NCBI GenBank assembly: GCA_035041965.1
Contig: JAPYMA010003015.1
Span: 1 to 64,000 of the forward strand
From: Anisakis pegreffii
Taxonomy: Eukaryota; Nematoda; Chromadorea; Rhabditida; Anisakidae
Direction: 5' to 3'
DNA: 64,000 nt
Shown here: positions 9,319 through 22,325 of the stretch, piece by piece
Layout of the letters: every line of letters begins with the position of its first letter
How positions within the stretch are numbered: the stretch's first letter is position 1
Position numbers and translations under genes: made by a program
Notes under the pieces: model-generated
What the model saw: only the letters and a program-made list of their open reading frames with translations
Databases searched by the model: none
What the model was told of the DNA's origin: nothing

Positions 9319-10624
9319 ACTAGGAAAGGTCACAAACTTAATCTGGCGTTTCGTGATGAAATATACATCAGATTGTAGAGCTCCTCGAGCTGATCATGAA
9401 TATGTAAAAAATTTTTGCGAAACACAAAGGGGAGGCGAAATATGGCGGGGAAAATGTTTTCAATGTATTGAAGGCAAGTTCTGAATTTTGATGCGGCAGC
9501 AGCGGGCTGGCCTAGCGGGTAGTGCGTTAGCGTTAAGTGTGGGTGGCCGGTGGTTCTGTTCCGCGTGATGCCGAAGTTTTTTTCTCGTGTATATATGACA
9601 TATTCAAACAACCATGATATTCTGATTCCCTCCCCACAACTTCTTTTGCACGGTTGTGGGATCATTTTATGTTCTTTATTTATGTTTTCGGTTTTTTTTA
9701 TATTTTGGATTTTTTAAATATCTGATCGTAGTGACCATGTCTATTGACAACAAAATGATTGAAACAAAAATATAATTTACAGTAAGAACATTTTATAAAT
9801 GAGAGCTGATCACAATTATTTATATCACAGTCTTGCGTAGCGTCGTGTGAGAAGCACACTTGGACCGGCGTTTTAAATTCTTCCAGATGCTGTTGAATAT
9901 ATACACATGCGTACCAAGAGTATTTATTAAATTCCCGAAATATCGGGTTGCAAAACTGGGTGAAAATCACCTCAAGAATACGCAAAATGTTTTCACGTCG
10001 ATATGTTTGAAAATCGATGTCGTGGGTTATTACATGGGAATGAATTTTGCGGACGAATGTTTTGAAAATGCGGAAGAAGAATCGATCCAGTGGTTGAATA
10101 AGGGAAGTAGGGCCGGCTGGAATGTTCTCAATTTCGAGAGATACATTTGATGGAAACATTTCTCTCATTTCATCATGTCGTTTGAATGATGGCCACGAAT
10201 CCAAAATTAAAATCATACGTGGCTGCATTCAGGTACAAACAATCAAAAGAGATCTCAAAGTTTTTAAAATGTGTAAAAATGTCCCCACAAAGAAAGATAG
10301 AAGCTGTGGGCAGGGAATCAGAATATCATGGTTGTTTGAATATGTCATACATACACGAGAAAAAAACTTCGGCATCACGCGGAACATAACCACCGGCCAC
10401 CCACACTTAACGCTAACGCACTACCCGCTAGGCCAGGCCGCTGCTGCCACATCAAAATTCAGAACTTGCCTTCAATACATTGAAAACATTTTCCCCGCCA
10501 TATTTCGCCTCCCCTTTGTGTTTCGCAAAAATTTCTTACATATTCATGATCAGCTCGAGGAGTCCTACAATATGATGTATATTTCATCATGAAACGCCAG
10601 ATTAAGTTTGTGACCTTTCCTAGT
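9319..10624. mobile_element. TIR DNA transposon with long inverted repeats
   Basis: About 325 bp at the left end (9319 to about 9645) is repeated, inverted, at the right end (about 10300-10624). Both ends begin ACTAGGAAAGGTCAC when read inwards. The centre holds a transposase C-terminal remnant on the minus strand. No clean target duplication is visible: the left flank is ...catactg and the right flank aagatg.... The element sits exactly at the 5' edge of the BEL frame. Arms differ by only a few bases and short indels, so the insertion is fairly young. Confidence 0.85.
9698..10228 (-). pseudogene. Truncated DDE transposase (Tc5/pogo-like) C-terminus
   Basis: A 176-residue frame inside the TIR element. 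It contains RMILILDSWPSF, followed by IPAGPTSLIQPLDRFFFRIF. This resembles the second catalytic Asp region and the conserved (I/L)P..TS..QPLD motif of pogo/Tc5/Tigger-type DDE transposases. The C-terminus has a Cys/His-rich segment (CSHDATQDCDINNC, then CSYC, CFNH and H-x-H) that could bind zinc. The N-terminal DNA-binding domain and first catalytic Asp are missing between the TIR and this frame. The element is therefore probably non-autonomous. Confidence 0.65.
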
Positions 10625-13600
10625 AAGATGCGTGAGCGATGAGTGACTATTCGCTAAGTTTTTGTTCATTTCTTTGCACCTTTCGAATGTATCTACATTA
10701 TGTTTTATTTTATCCAATAAAAATTTATTATCAAATTTGTTATGCGTTCGTACACATAAAGCGGGTATCTACTTTCATAGCGAGTACACGAATGAAACTA
10801 TTATTCGGTTCATTGGAGTTCTTCAATCGAAATATATGTGTGAATCGTTCATATCCTACTAAAGTATCAACTTCATGTGGATATTCCTCAACGACAGCAC
10901 TAACTGTATGAGTTTTATGAATTTCACAATGACATTTTCGAAACGGGACTGAATGTTGACGAAATTCGTTTACAGTTCTTGTTTTTCATAGAGTTGTCGC
11001 ATGAAATGTCTCTTAAACGAATACCTCTCAAGAGAAATTCATTTAGTAACAATTATGTGATGAAGGTTTAACTAAAAGTTTGAATACACATTTTTTGCAA
11101 TATCGTGTGATCTCTGTTTATCACCACCGCTTTTCTATTCATTTTCACCGAAGTACGGTAACAACTTAATAAAATCAAGCATCGAATATGTTGTTTATCA
11201 AATTGATGTCATCAAACTGAAGTTATTCTGAAACGCTGTTATTCTCACACCTGATTCCGGTGTAATTGAAATTATACGCGAGAGGGAGACGGAGCGAAGA
11301 ACTCAACTTATAGCTTGCAAACAAAAGAATCCTTCTGTGCACGATCGACTGGTTGACTTCGAGCTGCTGATCGATTCCAGATGTATTTTCGAAATCTGCT
11401 GGAGAACCGCCTATCATTTGGAATTCTGAAGTACCTTCAGGGTTGGCAACCTCCATATCTCAATTTCACAGCCAATGATCTATCAATGATCAGTCAGTAA
11501 TGAGTTCGCTCATCGCAACATTCCACGGTGCTCTCAAAGTAACTTTCACAATAACATACAGTTTACTCAATGATTTCTCTAATTGTTCCACCCAACGTAT
11601 CAACGAGGATTTCGGATTAGATCTAATGATGAACACATAAACAGCAATATCTTAATGAGCACATCCTCGTATCTAATCATTAAATTATATGTCAACTACA
11701 AATGCATGTGCAAGTATCAACAATTCGTTCCAGATTGATGTCATACCATACCATTTCATCGAATCCCTACGTTGTCTTATTCCATTTAAGGGAATCATTA
11801 TTGAAGTGAGAACGAAACATTTTTATTTTTTGCTGCTGTCGCTGGTGGGCAGGCTGTCACACTGAAACCTCAGTTGAGATACGATTGCTTTTTCTTGCGC
11901 TAACGTCATCGGATGATATCATTCTAGTCAGGAAACAAACAAACGAACGCATGAATGTAGCAAGTGCACTATTTTTTTGAGGATCAAAATGAATCTTTTA
12001 ATGTTTGATTGCGTGAATTTTTGTCACTTAATTGCTGTTTCGTTGTTACATTTCTAATTTATCCTGACACATATCTAAGGCAAATCGCCTTGCACTATCG
12101 ATTCTGTATGATTACTACAAAACGAGTTAGTAGTAACAATGCAAGAAACATCCCACACGTTAGTTTACTCACCTTCAGCAACTTGAAACTGATGAATTTG
12201 TTGATGATGCAATTGCAAAATTCAAATGATAAACAAGCGCCAGCACATACAGATAAATGTCGAAAGAATTATGGATCATTGTTCATCGATCATTAAACAT
12301 CTTATCACCATGTTAGTCAACAATTGTATGCTTGAAAGCGGTTTGCTTAATTTTGACCAAATTACTCATTGAATCTATTTTTGGTCAATGGTTATCGCTA
12401 GTATCTTATCGCTTTCAGACGATTCATCGAAACAATGCGGACGAATGTCCGAGTGGGATGAACACCACTTTTTCTAACGTAATTGAGTAATCCAATAGAC
12501 TTTTTTTGGCATACAAAGTGCATGCCCATAATGCTAACGATAAACGAATCCACCATCCATTTAGTGGAAAAACAAAAATTCGAAGAATAAAATTATGTGA
12601 TTTTTTTTCGATAAAAGAACACTATGCTGACGACATTTTCAGTATATAGCCAGTCTGTTCTCAATATAACGATCACGCCAAGTCGGCAAGAACACAAAAT
12701 CAGTGCTGCTGCTATGATACGGTATCAGAACCGCATCTTTTTTTGGACATGTGATGTGTCAAACTGTGAAGAAGAATCGTCAGGTTTAGCGACAATGAAT
12801 TCATAAGTTGGGCGTGAGTGGGCGAATCCAATAGGATCGAGTGCACCATCTTACATACTAAATGCATCGACGAAGAAATTATTTCAATATAGATGGATGT
12901 GTCTTGTAATTAGGTTTTTTTTTGAAGTTTGCGGGTTTGCCTTATTCAGAAGTTAGTTGATTATTCAGAGTGAGTGATGCGTCTTCGAAATTTTACATGA
13001 AACAGATAACCGTATGGCTTTGCAATGAATATATTTTCCAATACTGAGCTGATTCGATTGTATTGTCGAAAGTTCGCCCACACAAACTCCGTGTTGCCCT
13101 TGGTTGATATCGTTATCGGTATCGTTAGTTACTATTGTCCTCGCTGATAACATTGTCATAAATCCACTTCAGTTTTGTTCTACATTATTAGCAAGTTTAA
13201 TCAGTGGACGATTCATTCCAGTTAGATCGCTAATGAATCCCTTTGTTCAAAACAATTCTTTCGAAACATAACACCAGCAGCCACTTCTATCATTGTGCCC
13301 CAATCTGATACGTGTGTTCAAGTGAAATTTCCAGAAACATTTCTAAAGCACTTGCCTCATTCCATTCGTTTCGATCATTTCGATGATAGAAAATTTGTTC
13401 TATTCATCAAAAAGCATTTAAGCTCAGTGTTATCTAATTAAATGATTCTTAATTTCGAGTCATCGTATGACCGAGTGACCAATCAGCTTCCGTCCATTCC
13501 AATGATCTACAGTGAACGATCAGCAGTGCCGCCCCATCTGTACAGTCTCTATCCGAATTTTGCCATCTGTAGAGGCAGTAATCAGCATTGATAGCGACTC

Positions 13601-16118
13601 TAGCCTTGTCCAACCCCTGCTTCTTAGCTTAATACAATAATCATCGATGTATCATCTGTGACAATATTTCAAGCGAAAGTCTTAGCTGTTGAACGCTTGT
13701 CCTCTAGTGTGCTCATACATTCAATCTTGTGCCAATCATAAAATTCACGATGATTTTGCCTGCATTCCAAACATTCGCATACAATTCGAACGTCAAAATG
13801 ATTTATTTTCGTTGTTCGCTTCGTCCCCATTTCGTAAACGTCAACAACAATTTTCGAAAGATTTTCTGGAAACGTGTAGGCGTTGAAAGGACATCAATTT
13901 CTTTCGCAATAAATACACTCGCTTATTGAGGAGCAAGGAGGTGTTCAATAATCTATTTCTCCACCCAACATCATTGAGGATAGCACTTCGAACAAGCTGT
14001 GTTTGCTTGTGCTACTTTCACTCATCCGATGTTTTCAGTGTTCTAAATTGATAACAACAATCTAAACGTAGAATCAGAATTGCTTTACTCATACAACCAT
14101 CCACCTTCCCCTACGTATGGAATTTGTTCGAGAGCATTCATTCATTTGATTTGCTCCATATCATAACTGAAGTGTTTTGAATGGGAAAATTATGCGTTGA
14201 TTTCTATTTGTGGATGGATGCGATTATTGATCTCCATATTAAATTTAAATAATATTCATACTTTAGTTCAGTCATTAGCGCGTAGGCTTAATTGCACTTC
14301 ATCATTGCAGTTGTCGTCATCGCATTCATCAAGTTTGCACTTAAGTTGAATTCAGTTCAACACTTATCGCTATCATGAAAAGGAACTAATAACCCTAAAT
14401 GAACATCGAATATAGCAGAACTTTTTTTCTCAATTACGTCGCCAGCAGCCCTTCGTCAGTTAATAAGAGCGAATACAACTCACTATCAATACAACGACTT
14501 AAATCCGTTTCAACGCTTCAGTTGGATTTGTTCCTTGTTTGCTTGAATGAGTGGAATATCGATGTGAAGGTGTACGTGACTGTTCAAATGCCCAATTACA
14601 CATTAGCTTGCTGTTGCACTCCTTAAGGGCATATCTCAGCATCCCACATTCTGCGCCGATTCAATTACATTAGTACCGAAAAGAGTACCTTCTTCAAGAC
14701 AACTCCAAAGAGATAATATTAGAATGATTTATAACAGATAATTCAAAGTTTACTTCTTTTCTGAAAGATCTGCCTCCATTTTAAAATTTTCACTGGGTTT
14801 CATATGAATGTGTTATGAATGTACGTTCGGTCTGGCAAGCATAATATTGTAGCTATAATTTGGTCGAATGTATTTAGCAACGTTCGGAATTGATTTTTGA
14901 ATTTCAAATGATCAAAAGGTTCGATGCTAATTGGAATTCTCAGTTGTTAACAGTAGATTACGAGAAAAAAGTATCCTGATTCATGCTGGGGAAGTTCCAG
15001 GAAAGAAAAATTAATCTAACCCTTTTTAAAGAGATATCTTCGGATTGTCGGATGCGGATGAGATTGCAGCAGGTAGTGTAGAAAAACACTGTTATGGGTG
15101 TTGCTGAATTTCTGACATAATATGTTCAATTCAACACATGCATTCAGTCACAGGACATTTTGGGACAGCCGTTCGTTTCGCCTCTTCGATCAGCTGTTTC
15201 AACAAATCAGTTTTGAATAACAAATACTTCTTCTTTGCCTTAGGAGAGTAATTTTCTAGGAGGTAACGATTAATCAAAATACGCACACAGCCTTTCGCTT
15301 CATAAAGAATTCATCTCGTTTGCGCTAGACGAGAATCTAGACTGACGTTTGCAAGTGAGTGCAATTGAATGTGACTCTAATGCAACTGTTATTTTATTTG
15401 CGTTCAAATTCGCGATTTAATTATAGCTGAAGTTTACTGGACTATTCAGTGCGCACTTATCCTATAAATAATGCGATCTATTCGTTTCAACTTGCAAACG
15501 CTCAAATAACTACTCCTGAGTCGTCCAGTCGTCCGTGCTGTCTATTGCATCATAGCGAATTTGCTCTCTTATCAATCAAAACTAGAATATGGTAATCGGA
15601 AATTTCTTATTACATTCATAAATTGAATTACCTAGGCGATCTGGATTCATATAAGCCACACGAATAACAATTATTTTTAACGACGATGCGTTTTCTTTAA
15701 AATACATTTCAAACTGTGCATTTAACTTTCTCGCATCAGTCCTTCCTGCCTGCGTTACCTCAGCATTTCTAAAGGAGACTTTAAAAGCTACGCAAGGACT
15801 GATGTGATTATGCGAGCATTGAGTTCATATCTGGCAAATTCTTGCCGCTGTTGATAGTCTGAATTCGTCAAACAAAACGTTCAGATTATGATATCATACC
15901 AAGGGCATGCAACAATACAATTAAACGCACAAAATATGTAAAATAGTTGAAATGAAATCAGCTAATATTTTTTCGCGATGTTGAGCAACGGCGAACATCA
16001 TTAATGAAATCAGACGAACGCATTTATTCCAAATCGATTGTGTTTCAAATGACGAAAGCAATAATATGAAATGTTTCAGCGCAGAACTTCAACAAAAATT
16101 TCCTTCGTTTCAGCAGCT
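10625..16118. other. Long non-coding stretch
   Basis: I find no splice-supported gene. Isolated short frames occur on both strands (for example near 11223-11456 minus, 12624-12806 plus, 13442-13591 plus, 14399-14626 plus), but their lengths match chance expectation. A TATA-like CTATAAATAA at 15461-15470 followed by a possible donor near 15594 could mark an untranslated first exon of the peptide gene at 16119. One foldback hairpin is listed separately. Confidence 0.45.
15730..15816. repeat. Imperfect foldback hairpin
   Basis: CTCGCAT and CATCAGTCCTT on the left pair with AAGGACTGATG and ATGCGAG on the right, with an inner TGCGT/ACGCA pair. The arms are perfect over 11 bp with small internal offsets. 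Possibly a short foldback element or a hairpin RNA; nothing else supports either. Confidence 0.5.
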
Positions 16119-18606
16119 ATGCTTTTATTCCTACTATTGGTCTCGCTCTTCTCAGTCGCATCACTTACGCCAGTCTACGACGAACCACCAACCGAAATGG
16201 TGAGTAAAGTTACCATTCACAACAATCACCTAGCTTTTTTCGACTGAAAGCAATCAAAACTCACAATTTTATCACTAATATGAAGAATTCATTTGCTATC
16301 GCAAATCTCACCCTAGCATCTTGTCCTGACTCGGTCGTGTCATTGTCCCTGGTGAGTTGCATTTTTTAGTCGCAATGATCTCGGATGAACCTACAAACTT
16401 ATCAGAGCAATACAATGCTTTTTGAAGAAATCAAATAGAAGATTCCAATAACGACCGAACCTTTGAGATGATTACTTCTATGATGAAAGCAAAACTGTAT
16501 TACAACTATAGAGGTATGGTTCGAATTGTTAGTTGCACTGCATGAGTTCATGAACTGTTGACGTGAACAAGTGATCGTCGATTTTGTGTAAAACACATCT
16601 TAAGGTATAATTTGCAATCAAGCACAACGCATAAGTCACTAATTATAAACTGAACTGAAAATTATCACTTACTGAAAATGTTACCATGTACCATCGCAAG
16701 TGTTAGTTACTTGATCAAACTATCATTATTATTCTGTGGACCGAGTAGGAAAATTTTACGTTGAAACGTTGTTTTGATCTTTTTTCCCATTTATGACCAT
16801 AATGCTTCCTAATGAAAAGAGATTATGGACTAGAAGTTATCTGGCATCACCAAATACCCGAAATAGAGATAGCAATTGTGTTACTAATCAGCAGTTAATG
16901 GTTACATCTTCTGTTTCATCAGTAGAGTCGGACATGGAACACAAGCGATTCTTATGCAACACTTTGATAGAACATTATGTTGCACAGCAAGAATAATGAT
17001 TAATTCTAGCAAGCCTCAGAAACGTTTTCAAATTCATCATTCAGTACTGACAAGTTCGTGTTTTTAACTTTACAGCTGCTCATAAATTCGACGCATTCGT
17101 GTCTGTATGTGTGTGCTTGAAATGACGTGTGATTGGCATCCTGTTCAGTGGCTACAATGTATCCTTTGTATAAGACATTGGAAAAAATTAGGTGTAAGGA
17201 ATTTGATGAATACAAATTTTTGATGATTAAATGAGACTTTACAGTTCCTATTAAACTCGACTGCTACCCCACTAATATGAATACGTCAAAGTTCGCAAAC
17301 GCGACGAATACGTTTTATTTGTATCATAGAAATAAAAAAATTCCTGAACTAATTGAATTTTTAATGAGGCAGTTAAAGTGGATTGCTTAAATTTTGAATA
17401 GGATGATCGATGGTTCTTTAAAATCTAAAATTGTGAATCGAATCAATTATCAGAAAATGTAAATGATATTATGAAATAATGAGGTTGTTTGTGGTAATGG
17501 AACGGTGAGAGCTTCATAATATGACTTCATCGTAATTAAATGTGCACATATCAAATGAAGTGTTGCTGTTCGGTTAATTGGTCAAGCGTTTTTCATGTAA
17601 CACACAAAATAGAGTGAACGGTGTTGTGAATGATTGAGTGGAAAGAATACCTCTCTCATAGAAGCATTCGAATAATAATCAGCTGAAGGCACTGAATCTG
17701 GTTGTGTAATCAATGTGTTAAAGGGGAACTGAGGCGTTTTGAGTGTAAGAATAAGCTTGAGAGATACCACAAATTTTAACGACTAATAATGATCGTGATT
17801 AACATGGAAAAGGCAAACTGAAATGAAGATTATTCAGCAAAATTTTTCGAACAAACACATAATCTTAATCGCTAAGAATTAAAATTTCCACAACACTTGA
17901 AGCGCAATAAACTACTGTTTGATGTGTGCACACTGATCTCACTTCTTCAACTCTTCAACTATAAAGTAACCAATTTGTTTGCAATTAACTTCGTCAATCG
18001 TCTCATGACTGTTGATTGTGGTAAAATAATTTAGCTGAACCAGTTATTTACGATGCAAAAAAATGTCCTCTTACCCAATGCCATGCGATGACGTTACTCG
18101 AAAAACACAATTCCATTTTGATGGATTCTAAACATTTTTCAAATTTGTCATTTCTTCCTATAGATTGCATTCAGCTTGCAATCTCATAAATTCCGCAACA
18201 TTTGTTACCATATTTAGCTTAGTATCCTCAGAAAGACTACACCTCCTTCTCTTTGATCAATTCTAAACGTCATCAGAAAGAGGCAAACCATTATTAATCA
18301 TCTATCGTCATTTTCATTTCACAATCTCTGCATAAAATCGAGTTTCATTCAAAAACCTTCATAAAACGGCTCAGAAATCAAATTGCCGGATGAAATCACT
18401 AATTTCAGAAATTTCAGACGAGTAATAATGACGGTGATGAAGATGCATCTGTTTGGTGGTCACCATCCTTCTCGATCTTTCAAAAACGTGACATTGAACA
18501 CGAACTCTACAATGGACCGTACGATGCATCCAGTCTTTTCCTGTCTCTACCAAGAACCGATCGAAAACCGACATTCAGCGACCTGTTGAGGCTTCCCATT
18601 GAATAA
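16119..18606 (+). CDS. Small secreted peptide precursor (neuropeptide-like)
   Basis: Exon 1 (16119-16199, 81 nt, donor GTGAGT) encodes a signal peptide, MLLFLLLVSLFSVASLTPVY, then DEPPTEM. Exon 2 (18418-18606) encodes a 62-residue tail ending LLRLPIE before TAA. Both junctions are phase 0, giving 89 residues. A dibasic KR in exon 2 (after SPSFSIFQ) and further basic pairs fit a processed precursor, but there is no Gly before KR, so no amidated product is predicted from that site. The exon 2 acceptor is doubled (TTTCAG ending at 18408 and 18417, both in frame), which would add or drop KFQ. A TTTCAG acceptor 5 nt before the ATG fits SL1 trans-splicing or a 5' UTR intron. I do not recognise the family. 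Confidence 0.65.
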
Positions 18607-19760
18607 TCCCAAATATCACCACCAAAGATCCCACTAAATTCGACCGGAAAACCGTCGAGTTCGTCTTAATTGTACAGTGAAAACCGAAGGACTGGGATCA
18701 ACAACACCAATAACGATAGCAATTCAATGAAAATGATCAACTCAAAGTTATCCTTTGCTCTATTGTCATCATAATCATGCTCGTATCGCCTCAGTACTCA
18801 ATGCTCGGGCAATGAGTGAAATTTTAGAATTCATGCATGGATAGGTAATTTCAAATAATGAGTTGACGCAATCACCTGTAATTAATTCTGAATGATACAA
18901 TTTATTTTGATCTCGTTGCATGTGTATCGATGAAACAATGAATATCCAATAAATATCACTTGCAAGATTGATAAACCACATGATAAACGGGTATTATTTT
19001 TTATACATTATAGAGCGTTTAGATATTATTCACCGAACTAGAATTTGTTGTGTTCTTTGCTGTTTTCGTTTATATGTTATCAATCTGTGAGATTGATATT
19101 TATTATGAGTTCATGAGAACCCTATCTGTATTGTGCAAGTTAATTCATTCCGTTGATTGGAGAATAAATGTTGATGCGTTGTTAGTGGATGACTTATTGT
19201 GATCAGAATTTGTTAAGGACAGCAGAACAACTTGGCTAATGCATCTATAAAAAGCTGTTTGTGCGCAGTTTCAACGCTACATCTAATAAACTCATGAACG
19301 AGATAACTATGTATGAGCATGAAGCAACCATGCATGATAAAATTTAGTGGAATAGCACTTTTTACGTAGCGAAATGAAGAGATAAATTTTTTCAGAGGTG
19401 ATATTTTTTAGAGGTGCCATTAAACCTTATTAGAAATTCACAACTGCAATTATTATTCATGTCTGTCTGCTGCCATTTAGCATTCTCCTAAAGAATGCTG
19501 CGGAGTGGCACGAATAAAAAATATACCATTGTGCGCATAAATGCAACCCATTCAATTAACATATTAATGAAAATTAAACCAGCTTACTCAGTGCTTTCAT
19601 GGTGCACTTAACTTCTCAAAGAACCTAAAAATCCGAGAAATTACCTATTGAATGATAAGATTCAGGCGTTCATAAGTGATCTTACAAGATCAGTTGATAA
19701 TTGTTCATTGTTCACCTGATTCACCAATTCAGTTACTTAAATAATCGGCAATTACAGTTT

Positions 19761-19946
19761 ATTACGGGTCTACGCCTTGGTGTTAACACCAATATCATAT
19801 TATTTCTTCTTTGACATTTTTCCTTCTGCACAGCTAACGATTTTAGCACATGGTATACTCTTCTGTCGTCAAGAAATTCTAATTTCATCTATTAATTCGG
19901 CGATCGTAGCCATATAGGGCTACTCTCTCATATCGCCCACAATTGC
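19761..19946 (+). repeat. Dispersed repeat copy A
   Basis: Similar in the same orientation to 47580-47772. Shared blocks include a TTACG.GT.TACGCC start, ACCAATATCA, CAGCTAACGAT and GGCTACTCTC near the end. No terminal repeats or coding potential seen; class unknown. Confidence 0.6.
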
Positions 19947-22254
19947 AAGTCATTCACGGCTGATCAGAACTGACATATTTTGACCCATGACTATAAATAA
20001 TCATGAAAGTTGTCTCTATATCTTATCCTCAAGCATCCAAAATCGTTGGTTTTTAGGTGCATTAGTCTGGATAACTGGCAATGTTGCTTAACAGATATTG
20101 TCAGACTATTCAGAAAAACTATGACGCCTTGACTGATCGGTTTTATTAAAGGAGACAAAATCGATACCTTCACTAAAGGTGGAGGAGAAATTGCCTTCGT
20201 TCTATCATCTTCAATCGAAATTTCTTTCGTTCCGAAATTCATAGAGCAATTATCCATTTAAAAAAATATCATTTCGTGTCGAATTGATTCCCTATAATTT
20301 GTTCTTTACGTTCACCATTGGAGCGTTCTGGCATGAGACGATTCCGAAATGAGAGTGAATAATAAGCAGATTCACTTCGTTTATTTGCCACGAAACATCA
20401 AAAGAGACCATGTAATTTTGCTGAGAGCAAATTTTATCGCGTGATAAACGTGCACGAATGACATGAATGACAATATTGTATTTCGCATGATGAACATTCC
20501 CAATGATTATTTCCTCTCATCGCTTCGCACCGATAAACATTCCTATTGATTCTTGGAGGCAATTTCATCATTCCATTCTCAGTCATTCAGCATTGAACAA
20601 GCCCATCCACATATCTATCGACGAATTCAAGTGCAGTCGAGCAGGAGATGAAAGGTCAACAACGGATAGGATGACCTTCACAAGTAACTCAACTGAGTGC
20701 AAACTGGCCAATCGCTTCCATTTCAGTGCATTATTCGTTTAGATTGATTGCATTTCGCTTTTGCTTTGGATTATTACTTTTACCAATGCTACAATTTTCA
20801 CTGTCTCTGTATTTTTCACGAACGAACTCAATTGCACCTCTAAGATTTCAATGTGTTTTGTATTTCACGTCAAAACTGTAGCTGCTGAATTTGTTCAATC
20901 GTTCAACTCAAACGTTTCTCTTGACGATCGTTCACAGAGGTTGTTTTCAACCAAAAAAGGCATTTCTTGAGAAAAAAAGTGGATCACGAAAATTAAGAAA
21001 TTCAAATTCTGCACACTGTGACACATTCGGCGAACAGCAATTTTGTTTTAAAAAATATTCCAACTGATTCTTTTCGATCAAATTGTTACACGTGACTTCA
21101 GATGAAAGTGATGAAGTTCTTTCAAAAATGAAGCGAAAACGGTTTTTGAGAAGGAAGAGAAGATTGCTCTCTTACGATTGATGACCGTTAAATTAAAAGC
21201 CCCAGCCAATTGAAAGTTTCAAGTTTCTGTTGTTCGCTATTAATTTTTCCAACCTCTCAACACATAAATCGTGACGTATTCGTTTTTGTTTTGAGACCAA
21301 CCGATTGGTTGAGTTTGAGCATTCAGCAGATATAATACAATGATTGATGTTTATCTGCGCTCATTGTTTGTGACTTCTTCTTCGAAAGTGTTTCTGAAAA
21401 TTTCAATGGACCACAAAATCCTCCGAATGAACTAACAATAAGACAAAACGCACATATATGGATCGTAGTGAGAAGAACTAAAGTTTAAAGGGAACAAATC
21501 AATCATTCTTTGTAATAAATATTGGATTCATTGCAAAACGCGTTCAGTATAACTCTTCGAAGAACTTAAGAAGAACTTAGACACTCTAAGACATTCAATA
21601 TTGATCACTTCGTAACGTTTCCGTTCCTCTCATCGCTTTCTCTGATGAATAAATAGCAATTTGCTTTGGTGAGCGGACTGAAAAAGACCTAGTGATAGAC
21701 TTCACCATCCTTATTGTTCAATTCATTATTATTCACTTTATTTGCTATAAACCATTGTGATCAACGAAAATCTTAAGTAATCAGGTGATAAAATTCATTG
21801 TCATTGTTACGAAATTCATAAAATTCATTGTAATTTATTCATTAATTCATAAATCAGGTAAAATTCATTGTTACGGAATGATTTCAATCAGTAGAATCTA
21901 CTTTTCTCGGAAACTTTCCATTTGATATTTTGATGATTCACAATTGACTTCATATTTAGTCATTTCATATTCTTCTCCTTTACACTTTTTCACTTACCAA
22001 ATTCGGTTGTTTTTTGGTTTTTGTTTAAATAACTAAATGAAGTGACTAAGAGTTAATTAATCATATGGAAGAATTGTTCTAAGAGAGTTTCACTTTAAAT
22101 TTTGCGTAATAGCCGTTCAGTTCACTCATCGAGTGTTTCTTCTTCTGTGTGATTCTTCAACTTTTATTACTTTCATTATTGCTGTCATCGTTGAAGCATC
22201 ATTATGAAACCACCAACAATGGATGTTTAAATCATCATCAAAATTTATCATATC

Positions 22255-22325
22255 ATCTCTCCTCATTCTTAACATGCCTATTATTATCACCATTATTATT
22301 ATCACTATTATTATCACAACTTTGC
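22255..22325 (+). repeat. ATT/ATC microsatellite
   Basis: Run of ATTATTATC-like triplets. It produces spurious Ile/Val- or Leu/Ser-rich frames on both strands. Confidence 0.8.

Noticed and set aside
11223..11456. 77-codon minus-strand frame starting MEVANPEGTSEFQMIGGSP
   Set aside because: Considered a cystatin-like exon because of IGGSP, but no QxVxG motif and no good donor; length fits chance.
12624..12806. Frame after ACATTTTCAG with WTCDVSNCEEESSG
   Set aside because: Protein-like but no partner exon; left out as unsupported.
13442..13591. 49-codon frame MILNFESSYDRV...
   Set aside because: Slightly GC-rich and protein-like, but single and unsupported; also checked as an snRNA with no match.
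16793..16996. 67-codon frame in the peptide gene intron
   Set aside because: No splice signals in phase with the flanking exons; frames of this length are common by chance here.
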